Assembly: GCA_031291675.1 (NCBI GenBank)
Contig: JARLIO010000076.1
Span: forward strand, 117,196 to 181,195
Reading direction: 5' to 3'
DNA length: 64,000 nucleotides
Source of the DNA: Azospirillaceae bacterium
GTDB lineage: Bacteria; Pseudomonadota; Alphaproteobacteria; Azospirillales; Azospirillaceae
Below the pieces are notes generated by a model. The model was not told the DNA's origin and did no database searches. It saw only the letters and a list, made by a program, of their open reading frames with translations. How positions within the stretch are numbered: the first letter of the stretch is position 1; every line of letters begins with the position of its first letter. This document shows positions 27,635 to 36,400 of the stretch, piece by piece. The position numbers were made by a program, and so were the translations under genes.

Positions 27635-28219
27635 ATGGACCTCTGGACTTTCATCAGCGCGATCCCGGGCATCGGGCCGGTCCTGCCTTATCTGACGGTG
27701 ATCGTGACCATCGCCGCGGCCGTCGCCACCGTGCTGCCGGTGCCGTCGGCGGCGGCAAGCCGGCCCTACCGGCTCCTCTATACCGCCATCAACTGGGTTG
27801 CGCTGAATCTCGGCCAGGCCCGCAATACACCGGCCGCCGCAACGTCGACTGCCACCAGTACTGCGCCCGCCGCGCCGACCTCTTCGAGCACGGCCGCGGG
27901 TCTGGCTCTGCTGTGCGCCGTTGGCGTACTGACCCTGCTGTCGGCGTGTGGCACGACCGCAGCCCGGCAGCAGATCCTGACCGTGGCCTGCGCCGCCGAT
28001 AGCCTGGCCCCGACCGCGGTCCAGGCCGGGGGCGTCATCGCCACGATCGCCGATCCGGCCGCCGTCGCCACGGTCACGGCCGCCAACACCGCCGATCAGG
28101 CCGTTCATCCACTGGTTCAGGCCGCTTGTGCCAAGGCTCTGGCCGGTAGTAAGCCGGTAACGGGAACCGTGACTGCGGTCACCATGCCGGTGCCGACCAC
28201 AACCGGTACCACCCCGTGA
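27635..28219 (+). CDS. Unknown two-segment membrane protein with internal lipobox (holin-like N-terminus)
   Basis: A 194-residue protein; ATG 27635 has GGAG six bases upstream. Residues about 1-45 are hydrophobic (FISAIPGIGPVLPYLTVIVT then IAAAVATVLPVP), followed by SRPYRLLYTAINWVALNLGQ, a layout seen in small phage lysis-type membrane proteins. After an Ala/Thr/Ser linker comes AAGLALLCAVGVLTLLSACG, which looks exactly like a lipoprotein signal with an LSAC lipobox, but lies mid-protein (Cys about 110) without its own start codon. The Thr/Ala-rich tail has three further Cys. It could be a fusion of a holin-like protein with a lipoprotein. I do not recognise a family with confidence. It precedes the patatin gene by 63 bp. 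Confidence 0.6.
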   Translation: MDLWTFISAIPGIGPVLPYLTVIVTIAAAVATVLPVPSAAASRPYRLLYTAINWVALNLGQARNTPAAATSTATSTAPAAPTSSSTAAGLALLCAVGVLTLLSACGTTAARQQILTVACAADSLAPTAVQAGGVIATIADPAAVATVTAANTADQAVHPLVQAACAKALAGSKPVTGTVTAVTMPVPTTTGTTP

Positions 28220-28233
28220 CATTGACACTGCCG

Positions 28234-28263
28234 ACCACCGGGCCGTATTCCGGGCCCGGTGGT
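28234..28263 (+). terminator. Hairpin between holin-like and patatin genes
   Basis: ACCACCGGGCC (28234-28244) pairs perfectly with GGCCCGGTGGT (28253-28263) around an eight-base loop, just ahead of the patatin ribosome binding site. Lacking a T-tract, it may attenuate or stabilise rather than terminate. Confidence 0.5.
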
Positions 28264-28282
28264 TGGCATCGGGAGACTGATC

Positions 28283-29389
28283 ATGACCTATCGCATCCTT
28301 TCCCTGTCCGGCGGCGGCACCTGGGCGCTGATCGAGGCCATGGCGCTCGACCGGCTTTATCCCGGTCAGTCGGGGCGGGCGATCCTGAAACAGTTTGATC
28401 TGGCGACGGGGTCCAGTGGCGGGGCGATTGTGCTGGGCGCGCTGTTGTGCGACTTCACCGCGGCGCAGATTGTCGATTTGTTCCGCGATGCCAAACAGCG
28501 GGCCCGGCTTTATGTTCCGACCAGCCTGGAAATCGCATCCTGGTCGGCCGCGGCCAAGCTTGCCGGGCTGGCGGCGATCATGGGGCCGACCGGGGGCCTG
28601 ACGATGCGGGCGCTGGCCGGCGTCACGCCCTGCAGGATCGTGATCCCGACCTTCGACACCGGGTCGCGCCGGGCGGTGATCTGGCGCAGCTATGACAGCC
28701 CGATCGCCACCGGGACCGATGACGCCTCGCTGGTCGAGGTCATCAACGCCTCATCGATGGCGCCGATCACCTATTTCGATGGGCCGGCGGTGATCAACCG
28801 GCTGAAACTGTGGGACGGCGGCATCGCGGGCGACAACACCCCGGCGCTGCTCGGGCTGCGCGAAGCGGTGGCGTTGGGGGCGGTTGACGTGGCGGTGTTG
28901 AGCCTGGGCAGTGGTGGCACCTGGCGCCCCGTGGGGCCGGCGCGGCAGGGTGAGGACGAGGCTGTGTTTCAGCCCGACCCGGACCTGTCGGTGCTCGGGG
29001 CAACCAAATTGATTACGACCGCGGTGATCGACGACCCGCCCGATGCCGCGACCCTGACCACCCATGTGTTGACCCGGGGCCGTTGCGTCGTGCTCAATCC
29101 CATGTTGCGGCCGGTGCGGGACGGCGAGGCCTGGGTCCTGCCGGCGGGCTATGCCGGCCTCGGGGGAATCAAGGGCTTCCGACGCCTGGTCGACCTTGGC
29201 ATGGACGCGACGGCGCAGAGCGACGTCGCGCTGATCGCCGATTGGGCGGCGCAGTGGCTGGCGGGCGCGGTGCCCAATCAGGCTGTGCTGGCCGATCCCG
29301 TCACCGGTGCGCGGCTGATCGGCCATGTCAGCTTTGCCGAGGCGGCCGCGGCGTGGGCGGGACTGAGCCGGGAGCCGCCGGCCGTCTGA
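28283..29389 (+). CDS. Patatin-like phospholipase
   Basis: Ser-Asp dyad lipid acyl hydrolase of 368 residues. The ATG at 28283 follows GGGAG. Oxyanion motif ILSLSGGGTWALIE opens the protein; the nucleophile is in LATGSSGGAIV (GxSxG), and the catalytic Asp is in LWDGGIAGDN (DGG). There is no signal peptide or membrane segment, so the enzyme is cytoplasmic unless exported by another route. Patatins serve as lipases, secreted effectors and membrane-attacking effectors of some anti-phage systems; none of the usual partners (nucleotidyltransferase, sensor) is adjacent, only the holin-like protein upstream. Role unresolved. Confidence 0.88.
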   Translation: MTYRILSLSGGGTWALIEAMALDRLYPGQSGRAILKQFDLATGSSGGAIVLGALLCDFTAAQIVDLFRDAKQRARLYVPTSLEIASWSAAAKLAGLAAIMGPTGGLTMRALAGVTPCRIVIPTFDTGSRRAVIWRSYDSPIATGTDDASLVEVINASSMAPITYFDGPAVINRLKLWDGGIAGDNTPALLGLREAVALGAVDVAVLSLGSGGTWRPVGPARQGEDEAVFQPDPDLSVLGATKLITTAVIDDPPDAATLTTHVLTRGRCVVLNPMLRPVRDGEAWVLPAGYAGLGGIKGFRRLVDLGMDATAQSDVALIADWAAQWLAGAVPNQAVLADPVTGARLIGHVSFAEAAAAWAGLSREPPAV

Positions 29390-29458
29390 TCAGAGACGGC
29401 CGGGCGTTCCGTCATCGTCGCCATCAGGGGCGGGTCCCGGCGGGGACCCGCGCCGTGC

Positions 29459-30070
29459 TCAGGCGGCGAGCTTTTCCGCGGCAGCGCGCGCGCCGGCGGT
29501 GGCTTTGGTCGCGACATCCGGGCCCAGGGCCAGGCCTTCGGCCCGGACCACGCTGACATCGGTCAGGCCGAGGAAACCCAGAACGCCCTGCACGAAGGTA
29601 ATGGCGTGATCATAGGCCTGGTACGGGCCCTCGGAATAAACGCCGCCGCTCGCACCGAAGAGATAGACCTTCTTGTTCGACAGCAGGCCGACCGGCCCGG
29701 CCTCGGTGTAGCGGAAGGTCTTGTTGGCGCGGGTGATGTGGTCGACCCAGGCCTTGAGGGTCGAGGGGATGCCGAAATTGTGCATCGGCACGCCGATCAC
29801 GATGACATCCGCGGCTTCGATCTCGGCAATCAACGCATCGGACAAGGCCAGCGCGTCGCGCTGAGCCGGGGTCAGTTGATCGGGCGGCGAAAACAGCCCA
29901 CCCAGCAGATCGACGCCGAGATGGGGAACCGGATTCGTCACCAGATCCCGGGTCACGACCGTCGTGCCCGGATGGTGGGCGACGAAATTCTCCACAAAAG
30001 TCTTTGAGATTTCGCGGCTGATCGAGCCGGCAAGATTGGGACTGCTTTGAATGCTGAGAACCTGGACCAT
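29459..30070 (-). CDS. azoR: FMN-dependent NADH-azoreductase
   Basis: Flavodoxin-like quinone/azo reductase of 203 residues. Family motifs: VLSIQSSPNLAGSISREIS at the N-terminus, ADVIVIGVPMHNFGIPSTLKAW (FMN contact MHNFGIPS), and LFGASGGVYSEGP (the second FMN loop). ATG 30070 has AGGGGA upstream on its strand. It is transcribed divergently from a LysR-type regulator 103 bp away, the usual arrangement for a regulator and its redox-stress target. The intervening DNA contains a 9-bp inverted repeat. Confidence 0.95.
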   Translation of the reverse strand: MVQVLSIQSSPNLAGSISREISKTFVENFVAHHPGTTVVTRDLVTNPVPHLGVDLLGGLFSPPDQLTPAQRDALALSDALIAEIEAADVIVIGVPMHNFGIPSTLKAWVDHITRANKTFRYTEAGPVGLLSNKKVYLFGASGGVYSEGPYQAYDHAITFVQGVLGFLGLTDVSVVRAEGLALGPDVATKATAGARAAAEKLAA

Positions 30071-30080
30071 CGGAAAATCC

Positions 30081-30167
30081 CCTGATTTTGCTCTGGAACG
30101 ACAGATAGTCCATGACATAGCCCGAAAAAACCGGGAAAAATTCGCTAGGATCCATCGAAAAATCAGG
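30081..30167. promoter_or_regulatory. azoR/lysR intergenic inverted repeat
   Basis: CCTGATTTT at 30081-30089 and AAAATCAGG at 30159-30167 are exact complements flanking the divergent promoter region, each close to one start codon. They could be two half-sites for the LysR-type protein or reflect the similar ribosome binding site contexts. Confidence 0.4.
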
Positions 30168-30173
30168 TGATCA

Positions 30174-31139
30174 ATGATGACCCCGTCCTCGGACCAGATC
30201 CTGGTCTTTCTGGCCGTCGTGGATAGCGGCAGTTTCTCGGCGGCGGCGCGGGCGTTGCGTCGGACGCAGTCGGCGGTCACCTATGCCGTTCAGACGCTGG
30301 AGGCGACGATGGATGTCGTGCTGTTTGACCGTTCCGCCCGTCTGCCGGTGCTGACGGCGGCCGGCGCCGCCCTGCTGCCGAACGCGCGGCGCATCGCGCA
30401 GGAGATCGATGCCCTGCGCGCCCGGATCGCGGGATTGCATCAGGGGCTGGAGACGGAATTGACACTGGTGGTCGACGCCATGTTTCCGATGTGCCACTTG
30501 CTGGTTGCCTTGAAGGCTTTCGCCGCGGCGTTCCCCTCGGTGCCGACCCGGATTTATGTCGAGTCGCTGGGGGCGGCGGCTCAACTGGTTCTCGACCAAA
30601 CCTGCATGGTCGGCATTCTGGGGCCGGTTGCCGTTAATCTCGCCGGTCTGGACCGTTTTCCGGCGGCGCCGATCAAGATGGTTCCCGTCGTCGCCCCGAG
30701 CCATCCGCTGGCCGCCGGCGGCGGTCGGGTCGCCGATGAGGATATCCGCGACCATGTCCAACTGGTGCTGACGGATCGATCCGAACTGACCCAGGGGCAG
30801 ATGTACAACGTGTTTTCGACCCGGAACTGGCGGCTCGCCGATCTGGGCGCCAAACACGCGATGGCGCTGGCCGGGCTGGGCTGGGGCTTCCTGCCGTTGC
30901 ATCTGATTGATGGCGATCTGGCCGAGGGGCGGCTGGTCCGGCTGCACGGCGGCATCCTGGGCCGCCCGGAGACGCCGACGTCACTGCCGATGTTTTTTGC
31001 CCGTCGCGCCAACGTCGCCTCCGGGCCGGCGGCGCGCTGGATGCTGGCATATCTGACCGAAATGCCAACGGATACCACGCACGCGCCGCCGCCAAGGCTG
31101 CACCCGTTCACCCAACCGCTGGCCGTTGCACAAGGATAA
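30174..31139 (+). CDS. LysR-family transcriptional regulator
   Basis: A 321-residue LTTR. The winged helix-turn-helix occupies residues 5-65 (ILVFLAVVDSGSFSAAARAL, then RTQSAVTYAVQTLEA), followed by a linker helix and the effector domain (LTLVVDAMFPMCHLLVALKA ... GLGWGFLPLHLIDGDLAEGR). Two adjacent ATGs (30174, 30177) follow AGGTGATC. It probably controls the divergent azoreductase and its own expression. The C-terminus is extended by a proline-rich tail. It converges on the DedA gene with 15 bp between. Confidence 0.93.
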   Translation: MMTPSSDQILVFLAVVDSGSFSAAARALRRTQSAVTYAVQTLEATMDVVLFDRSARLPVLTAAGAALLPNARRIAQEIDALRARIAGLHQGLETELTLVVDAMFPMCHLLVALKAFAAAFPSVPTRIYVESLGAAAQLVLDQTCMVGILGPVAVNLAGLDRFPAAPIKMVPVVAPSHPLAAGGGRVADEDIRDHVQLVLTDRSELTQGQMYNVFSTRNWRLADLGAKHAMALAGLGWGFLPLHLIDGDLAEGRLVRLHGGILGRPETPTSLPMFFARRANVASGPAARWMLAYLTEMPTDTTHAPPPRLHPFTQPLAVAQG

Positions 31140-31154
31140 GGGCGATGCGGCGGG

Positions 31155-31793
31155 TTACGACCCTGTGGGTCGGAGTGGCAGCGTCGATGACGCCGTGTGG
31201 CTGCCACCGAATATGGCACGCTGGGTCAGTCGGTGGGCCACCAGCAAAGTAATGCCGGCGACAACCAGGCCGACGATCGCCAGGGGACCGGTGTAACGAC
31301 AGATGGCGTCGCCCAGCCAAAAGCTGCCCAGGCCGAACATCGTCGCCCAGCACAGGCTGCCCGCGATGTTCGAAACCAGAAAGCGCGGCCAGGGCATGCC
31401 GTTGGCGCCGGCAAACAGCGCGACGAAGATCCGTAGCAGGGCGACAAAGCGGCCGAAAAACACCAGCTTGGCGCCGTGGTTCAGGAACAGGGTGTTGAAC
31501 CGGTCGAGTTGTGGCGCCCGCATGCCGACGAAACGCCCCCAACGCCGCAGCGCCACCGAACCGAACACGCGACCAAGACCGTAACCGGCACTCCCGCCCA
31601 GGATCGCGCCCGCGGCCGCCGCGGCAATCACAAGGCCAATGGTGAGGCGGCCCGTGGCGCCGGCATAGATCGCGGCGCTGATCAGCGCCGCCTCGCCCGG
31701 GAGCGGAAGCCCGAGACATTCGAGTCCGACGATGCCGGCAACCGCCAGGTAGCCATAGCTGGTGATAAGCTGATGCAATTGGTCGGTCAGCAT
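31155..31793 (-). CDS. DedA-family membrane protein
   Basis: A 212-residue polytopic inner-membrane protein of the DedA/VTT superfamily, some members of which flip undecaprenyl phosphate or phospholipids. Family motifs: LGLPLPGEAALISAAIYAG (the E-x-x-PxPGE-type re-entrant region), GYGLGRVFG, and FFGRFVALLRIFVALFAGANGM (FxGRFxxxxR...AGxxxM) are all present, including the conserved Gly-Arg. Five hydrophobic segments are visible. The start ATG at 31793 is the only sensible one. Its neighbours give no functional hint. Confidence 0.92.
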   Translation of the reverse strand: MLTDQLHQLITSYGYLAVAGIVGLECLGLPLPGEAALISAAIYAGATGRLTIGLVIAAAAAGAILGGSAGYGLGRVFGSVALRRWGRFVGMRAPQLDRFNTLFLNHGAKLVFFGRFVALLRIFVALFAGANGMPWPRFLVSNIAGSLCWATMFGLGSFWLGDAICRYTGPLAIVGLVVAGITLLVAHRLTQRAIFGGSHTASSTLPLRPTGS

Positions 31794-32023
31794 GGTGCGC
31801 CTTGGTCGGTGATCCGATCTCCGTCATGGGAGGCCGGGGGGTGGGCTGATCCTGGAAACGGAACAGACACATCCCCATGCCTCAATCTGGCGGTTCGTAA
31901 CGGCTACGGCAAGCAGGCGTTTTCTTTGCTTCGCCAAAAGGACACCTCCGGTCGCACCGGGCGTCACCGCCGATGGCCCGGAACCCGGTGCCGGACCGTG
32001 CAACCCGGCGTGCCCGGAGGGAT

Positions 32024-32857
32024 TCAGTGCGGCGTCACGCCGCGCAGCCGTTCGGTGCGGCGGCGCAGCGCCTCGGCGGCGATCAGCAGAAAGATGGAGG
32101 TGACGATCAGCAGCGTCGCGACCGCGGTGATCGTTGGATTGATGCTTTCGCGCATGTCGTTGAACATGACGCGGGGCAGGGTCCGCTGTTCGGGACCGGC
32201 GATCAGCAGTGCCACCACGACCTCGTCGAAGCTGGCGGCGAAGGCGAACAGCGCGCCGGAGGCGATGCCGGGAAGAATCAGGGGCAGCATCACCCGTCGA
32301 AAGGCCTGCAGCGGTGAGGCGCCCAGCGACGATGCGGCCCGCACCAGGGTGGCGTCGAAGCCTTGCAGGGTGGCCCCGACGGCGATCACCACGAACGGTG
32401 TTGCCAGCGCGGTGTGTGACAGGATCAGCCCGAGATAGCTGTTGGTCAAACCGAGCGGGGCGAAGAAGAAATAAACCCCGACCGCAACGATCACCACAGG
32501 CACGATCATCGGCGACAGCACGATCGCCAGGATGACCGGCTTGAAACGTACGGTGCTCCGGTTGAGCCCGAGGGCGGCCAGTGTGCCCAGGATCATCGCC
32601 AGAACCGTGACCGCGGTTGCGACGATCAGGCTGTTCTTGAAGGCCAGCAGCCAGCGTTCGGAGCCCAGCAGGGTTTCATACCAGCGCAGCGACAGGCCGG
32701 GCAGGGGATAGGTCAGAAACGTGCCACTGCTGAACGACAGCGGAATGATCGCCAGGATCGGCGCGATCAGGAACAGCAGCACCAGGCCCGCGACGACGCG
32801 AAGCGCGACCGCGGCAACCCGTTCCGTCGCGGTGCGGACATCGGCCTGGCGGCTCAT
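32024..32857 (-). CDS. Polyamine-type ABC transporter permease (PotC-like)
   Basis: Inner-membrane permease of 277 residues with six predicted helices. The cytoplasmic EAA loop reads VRAASSLGASPLQAFRRVMLPLILPGI, the docking site for the ATPase. Starts at ATG 32857, overlapping the stop of the upstream permease by four bases (ATGA), so translation is coupled. Last gene of a minus-strand operon: ATPase, binding protein, permease B, permease C. Resembles spermidine/putrescine PotC; the exact substrate cannot be read. Confidence 0.93.
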   Translation of the reverse strand: MSRQADVRTATERVAAVALRVVAGLVLLFLIAPILAIIPLSFSSGTFLTYPLPGLSLRWYETLLGSERWLLAFKNSLIVATAVTVLAMILGTLAALGLNRSTVRFKPVILAIVLSPMIVPVVIVAVGVYFFFAPLGLTNSYLGLILSHTALATPFVVIAVGATLQGFDATLVRAASSLGASPLQAFRRVMLPLILPGIASGALFAFAASFDEVVVALLIAGPEQRTLPRVMFNDMRESINPTITAVATLLIVTSIFLLIAAEALRRRTERLRGVTPH

Positions 32858-34116
32858 GGCTTCAGCCCCACCGCCTTGCCATCGCGCATCAGCCAGCCGT
32901 AAACCGCGGCCAGGATCAGGGTTGCGGTCAGCAGTACCGCCCCCAGTGCCGAGGCCATGCCCCAGTTGACGGTGTCTGTGGTATAGAAGGCAATGAAATA
33001 GCTGATCATCTGGTCGGAGGCCCCGCCGATCAGCGCCGGCGTGATGTAGTAGCCGAGCGCAAGAATAAACACCAGAAGCCCACCTGCCGCGAGGCCCGGC
33101 AGGGTCTGGGGCAGGTAGATCCGCACAAAAGCAACCGCGGGCGGTGCGCCCAGGCTGGTCGCGGCGCGCATCAAACTCGGCGGGATCCCTTTCATGACGC
33201 TGTATAGCGGCAGAATCATGAAGGGCAGCAGCACATGGGTCATCGCCACCAGCACGCCCACCCGGTTGTAGACCAGCTGGAGCGGCTGATCGATCAGGCC
33301 GAGCGCCAGCAGCAATTGATTGACCAGCCCTTCGCGCTGCAACAGGACGATCCAGGCGGCGGTGCGGGCCAGCAACGAGGTCCAGAACGGCAGCAGCACC
33401 ATGATCATCAGCAGGTTGGCCCGGCGCGCCGGCTGGGTTGCCAGCAGATAGGCGACCGGGAACCCCAGGACCAGGCACGACAGGGTGACCGCGAGGCTGA
33501 TCGCAAAGGTTCGCCCCAGCACGTCGAGATAGATCGCGGTATTGGCGGGCACGCGAACGATCGCGCCGGTGGGTGTGTGATGGCGGTCGACCGCGGCCAG
33601 CAGGTAGAAATCACTCAGGGGCCCGGCGGCCTGTTTGATCGCAGCCCAAAAGGCGGGATCGCCCCAATGAGGGTCAATCGCGATCAGCGCGTCGCGGACC
33701 GGTCCGGCGTCCGGTGCCAAGGGGAGATGGCGGGTGGTTCCCAGTAGGACGGTTCGAAAGCCGCTGATGGCATAGTTGAGGCGCTTGGCTGCGCTGAGAA
33801 CGGTGCCGGCGGCGCGTGCGGCGGTCAGGTCCCGGGCCAGCGCCGCAAACGCCGCGTCATCGGGCGCCGCGGTGCCGTCCCAGTGTTGCAAGGCCGCGAT
33901 GGTTTGCGGCAGCACCGGGCCAACCTCGCGGTCCTCGACACTGCGCCACAGCATGCTGCCGATCGGGACCACGAAGGTCACGATCAGGAACAGCAGCAGC
34001 GGTAGAATCAGGGCCAGGGCCCGCCATTGCCGCGCCCTTTCGGAGCGGCGCAGACGGGTCTTGAGCGACAGCGGCGGTTCCGCCGCCGCCGCGAGCGGAT
34101 CCATGACCGTGGTCAC
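32854..34116 (-). CDS. Polyamine-type ABC transporter permease (PotB-like)
   Basis: A 420-residue permease, longer than typical PotB because of a periplasmic insertion of about 120 residues between the first (LALILPLLLFLIVTFVVPIG) and second helices. The EAA loop is MRAATSLGAPPAVAFVRIYLPQTLPGL. The start is GTG 34116 or ATG 34104. It lies 30 bp after the binding-protein gene and overlaps the next permease by four bases. Confidence 0.92.
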   Translation of the reverse strand: MTTVMDPLAAAAEPPLSLKTRLRRSERARQWRALALILPLLLFLIVTFVVPIGSMLWRSVEDREVGPVLPQTIAALQHWDGTAAPDDAAFAALARDLTAARAAGTVLSAAKRLNYAISGFRTVLLGTTRHLPLAPDAGPVRDALIAIDPHWGDPAFWAAIKQAAGPLSDFYLLAAVDRHHTPTGAIVRVPANTAIYLDVLGRTFAISLAVTLSCLVLGFPVAYLLATQPARRANLLMIMVLLPFWTSLLARTAAWIVLLQREGLVNQLLLALGLIDQPLQLVYNRVGVLVAMTHVLLPFMILPLYSVMKGIPPSLMRAATSLGAPPAVAFVRIYLPQTLPGLAAGGLLVFILALGYYITPALIGGASDQMISYFIAFYTTDTVNWGMASALGAVLLTATLILAAVYGWLMRDGKAVGLKP

Positions 34117-34146
34117 GCGCGCGTTTCCGTCACGAAACCGTGGCCG

Positions 34147-35190
34147 TCATTTTGCGGCCCAGCTGTTGAAGCGCTCATTGAGCCGATCGATGTTTTCCAG
34201 CCAGAACGCGGCATTGAGCTGGACCTCGTTATCGAGATTGGCGGGGTTGGTCGGCAGCATCGGCAGCAACGCCGGATCGATCAGCGGGGTGGCCTTGGCG
34301 TTGCTGACGCCGTAGGCAATGTATTTGGGCAACTGGGCCTGGCGCTCCGGTTCGCCGATGAAGTCGAGCAGCTTCAGCGCAGAGTCCTTGTTGGGGCTGC
34401 CCTTGAGAATGACCCAACTATCCAGCGTATAGAGCCCGCCGTCCCAGACGATCTTGAAATTTTTGTGATCCTTGCCGTTGGCGGCGGTGATGCGACCATT
34501 GTAGGCTGAGGTCATCACGACTTCGCCCGACGCCAGCAGTTGCGGCGGCTGCGCTCCGGTTTTCCAGAAGATCAGGTCACTTTTGATCTGATCGAGCTTT
34601 TTGAAGGCGCGGTCGACGCCCTGTTCGGTCTTGAGGACCTGATAAACGTCGGCGGGTTTGACGCCGTCGGCAATCAGGGCAATTTCCAGATTGGTCTTGG
34701 GGCCGTCGCGCAGGGCACGCTTGCCGGGAAATTTCTTGGTGTCCCAGAAATCGGCCCAGCTCTTGGGGCCATCCTTCAGCTTGTCGCCGTCATAACCCAG
34801 GACAAAGGTGTAGAGGATGGCGCCGACGCCGCAGTCATGGACCGCGGCCGGGAGATAGGCGTCCTTGCCGCCGATCCGGGACCAGTCGAGTTTTTCGAAC
34901 AGGTTTTCCTCGCAGCCCAGTTCCAATTCCTCGGACTCGACCTGGACGACATCCCAATTGCTGGCACCGCCTTCGATCTTGGCGCGCAGCACGCCAATGC
35001 CGCCGTCCCAGCTGTCATCGATCAGCGGGATTCCGGTCTTGGCGACGAACGGCTTGAAATAGATTTCCTTCTGGGCGTCCTGATAGGCGCCGCCCCAGGA
35101 TACGACAGTCAGATCGCGGGCGCCGGCGAGGGCCGGTGCGGTCAATGCGACCAGGGCGGCCAATCCGGCGACGGTCAAGGCCTTCGTCAT
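34147..35190 (-). CDS. Polyamine-type ABC transporter substrate-binding protein (PotD/PotF-like)
   Basis: Periplasmic binding protein of 347 residues. ATG 35190 has AAAGGGGAAA upstream on its strand and starts a signal peptide (VAGLAALVALTAPALAGA). Typical features: LTVVSWGGAYQDAQKEIYFKP, NWDVVQVESEELELGCEENL, and a C-terminal IDRLNERFNSWAAK. The core aromatic and acidic positions that hold polyamines in PotD are not securely identifiable, so the ligand could be another small cation or opine-like compound. Encoded between its ATPase and permeases. Confidence 0.93.
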   Translation of the reverse strand: MTKALTVAGLAALVALTAPALAGARDLTVVSWGGAYQDAQKEIYFKPFVAKTGIPLIDDSWDGGIGVLRAKIEGGASNWDVVQVESEELELGCEENLFEKLDWSRIGGKDAYLPAAVHDCGVGAILYTFVLGYDGDKLKDGPKSWADFWDTKKFPGKRALRDGPKTNLEIALIADGVKPADVYQVLKTEQGVDRAFKKLDQIKSDLIFWKTGAQPPQLLASGEVVMTSAYNGRITAANGKDHKNFKIVWDGGLYTLDSWVILKGSPNKDSALKLLDFIGEPERQAQLPKYIAYGVSNAKATPLIDPALLPMLPTNPANLDNEVQLNAAFWLENIDRLNERFNSWAAK

Positions 35191-35284
35191 TGCTGTGTTT
35201 CCCCTTTTGTCTGATTTCGTTGTCTGGTTTCGGGCGGGCCCGGTGTTGCGAGGGGTGGATGGCGTCAGGACGCCGCCGGGCTGG

Positions 35285-36400
35285 TCATATCGGATCAAGG
35301 GCCCGGCAATCGTCGGCGGTGAAGGTGAAATCGACCCTGGTTCCGGGTGGCGGCGGCTCCGCTTCGAAGGCGGGCCGTTTGATCATGAATTCGCCCTGGC
35401 CCGCGGCGCGCAGGAGCAGGCGCGAATGATCCCCGAGATAGATTGTTTCAGCGATGACCCCCGACAGCGTGTTGTCGCCGGCGTCACCGGGGCCCAGGCG
35501 GACCCGTTCCGGACGCAATGACAGGCTGGTTCGGCTGCCCGGTCCGTCGATTGCGACGGCTCTGGCCAGAACCTGTTCGCCGCTGTCGAGTCGCACCCGG
35601 CAATGGCGTCCGTCGACCGTTTCGACGGTGCCGTCGATCCTGTTGTTCTCGCCGATGAAGCGGGCGACGAAGCTGTTGCGCGGATGTTCATAGAGGCGAT
35701 CGGGGCTGTCGAGTTGCTGGATCGCGCCATCATGGAACACGGCAATCCGGTCGGACATCGTCAGGGCCTCGCTCTGGTCGTGGGTGACATAGACCACGGT
35801 GATGCCGGACCGTTCGTGGATATGCTTGATTTCGATCTGCATATGTTCGCGCAATTGCTTGTCGAGCGCCCCCAGCGGCTCGTCCATCAGCACCAGACGC
35901 GGTTCGAACACCATGGCGCGGGCCAGCGCGACCCGCTGCTGCTGACCGCCGGAGAGCTGGGACGGCCGGCGTTCGCCGTAACCTTGCAACCGGACCATCG
36001 CCAGCGCCCGGTTGACCCGCTGGGTGATCTCCGGCTTGGGGAGATGGCGGACGCTGAGCGGGAAGGCGACATTCTCCGCAATCGTCATATGCGGGAACAG
36101 GGCATAATTCTGAAACACCATGCCGATATCGCGGCGATGCGGCGGCGTGTTCTTGATCGATTGGCCGTCGAGCAGGATTTCGCCGGATGTCGGGATCTCA
36201 AAACCCGCCAGCATCATCAGCGATGTCGTCTTGCCCGAGCCGGAGGGGCCCAGCAGGGTCAGAAATTCGCCGCGGCGGATATCCAGGTCGAGATCCCGGA
36301 CCACCAGATGACGGCCGTCATAGCTTTTTTGGACACGCGCAAAGCGAACCAAGGTCTCAGACGTTGCTGTCGCGACGCTCGCCACCCATCGATCTCCCAC
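35285..36400 (-). CDS. Polyamine-type ABC transporter ATP-binding protein (PotA-like)
   Basis: A 371-residue ATPase: Walker A LLGPSGSGKTTSLMM, Q-loop FQNYALFPHMT, signature LSGGQQQRVALARAM, Walker B LVLMDEPLGALD, switch His YVTHDQSEA, then a C-terminal TOBE domain (about 255-365). First gene of the operon. Position 36400 is GTG; the protein motif start is near residue 15 (TLVRFARVQKSYDG). The DNA from the first ~26 codons through the promoter is duplicated 4520 bp to the right (40842-41060), where only the N-terminal codons survive. Confidence 0.95.
   Translation of the reverse strand: MGDRWVASVATATSETLVRFARVQKSYDGRHLVVRDLDLDIRRGEFLTLLGPSGSGKTTSLMMLAGFEIPTSGEILLDGQSIKNTPPHRRDIGMVFQNYALFPHMTIAENVAFPLSVRHLPKPEITQRVNRALAMVRLQGYGERRPSQLSGGQQQRVALARAMVFEPRLVLMDEPLGALDKQLREHMQIEIKHIHERSGITVVYVTHDQSEALTMSDRIAVFHDGAIQQLDSPDRLYEHPRNSFVARFIGENNRIDGTVETVDGRHCRVRLDSGEQVLARAVAIDGPGSRTSLSLRPERVRLGPGDAGDNTLSGVIAETIYLGDHSRLLLRAAGQGEFMIKRPAFEAEPPPPGTRVDFTFTADDCRALDPI

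Noticed and set aside
27623..28219. Prophage at the holin-like gene
   Set aside because: No integrase, capsid, tail, terminase or attachment-site genes on either side.
28283..29389. CBASS-type system with the patatin as effector
   Set aside because: No cyclic-nucleotide synthase gene next to the patatin; only the membrane protein is adjacent.
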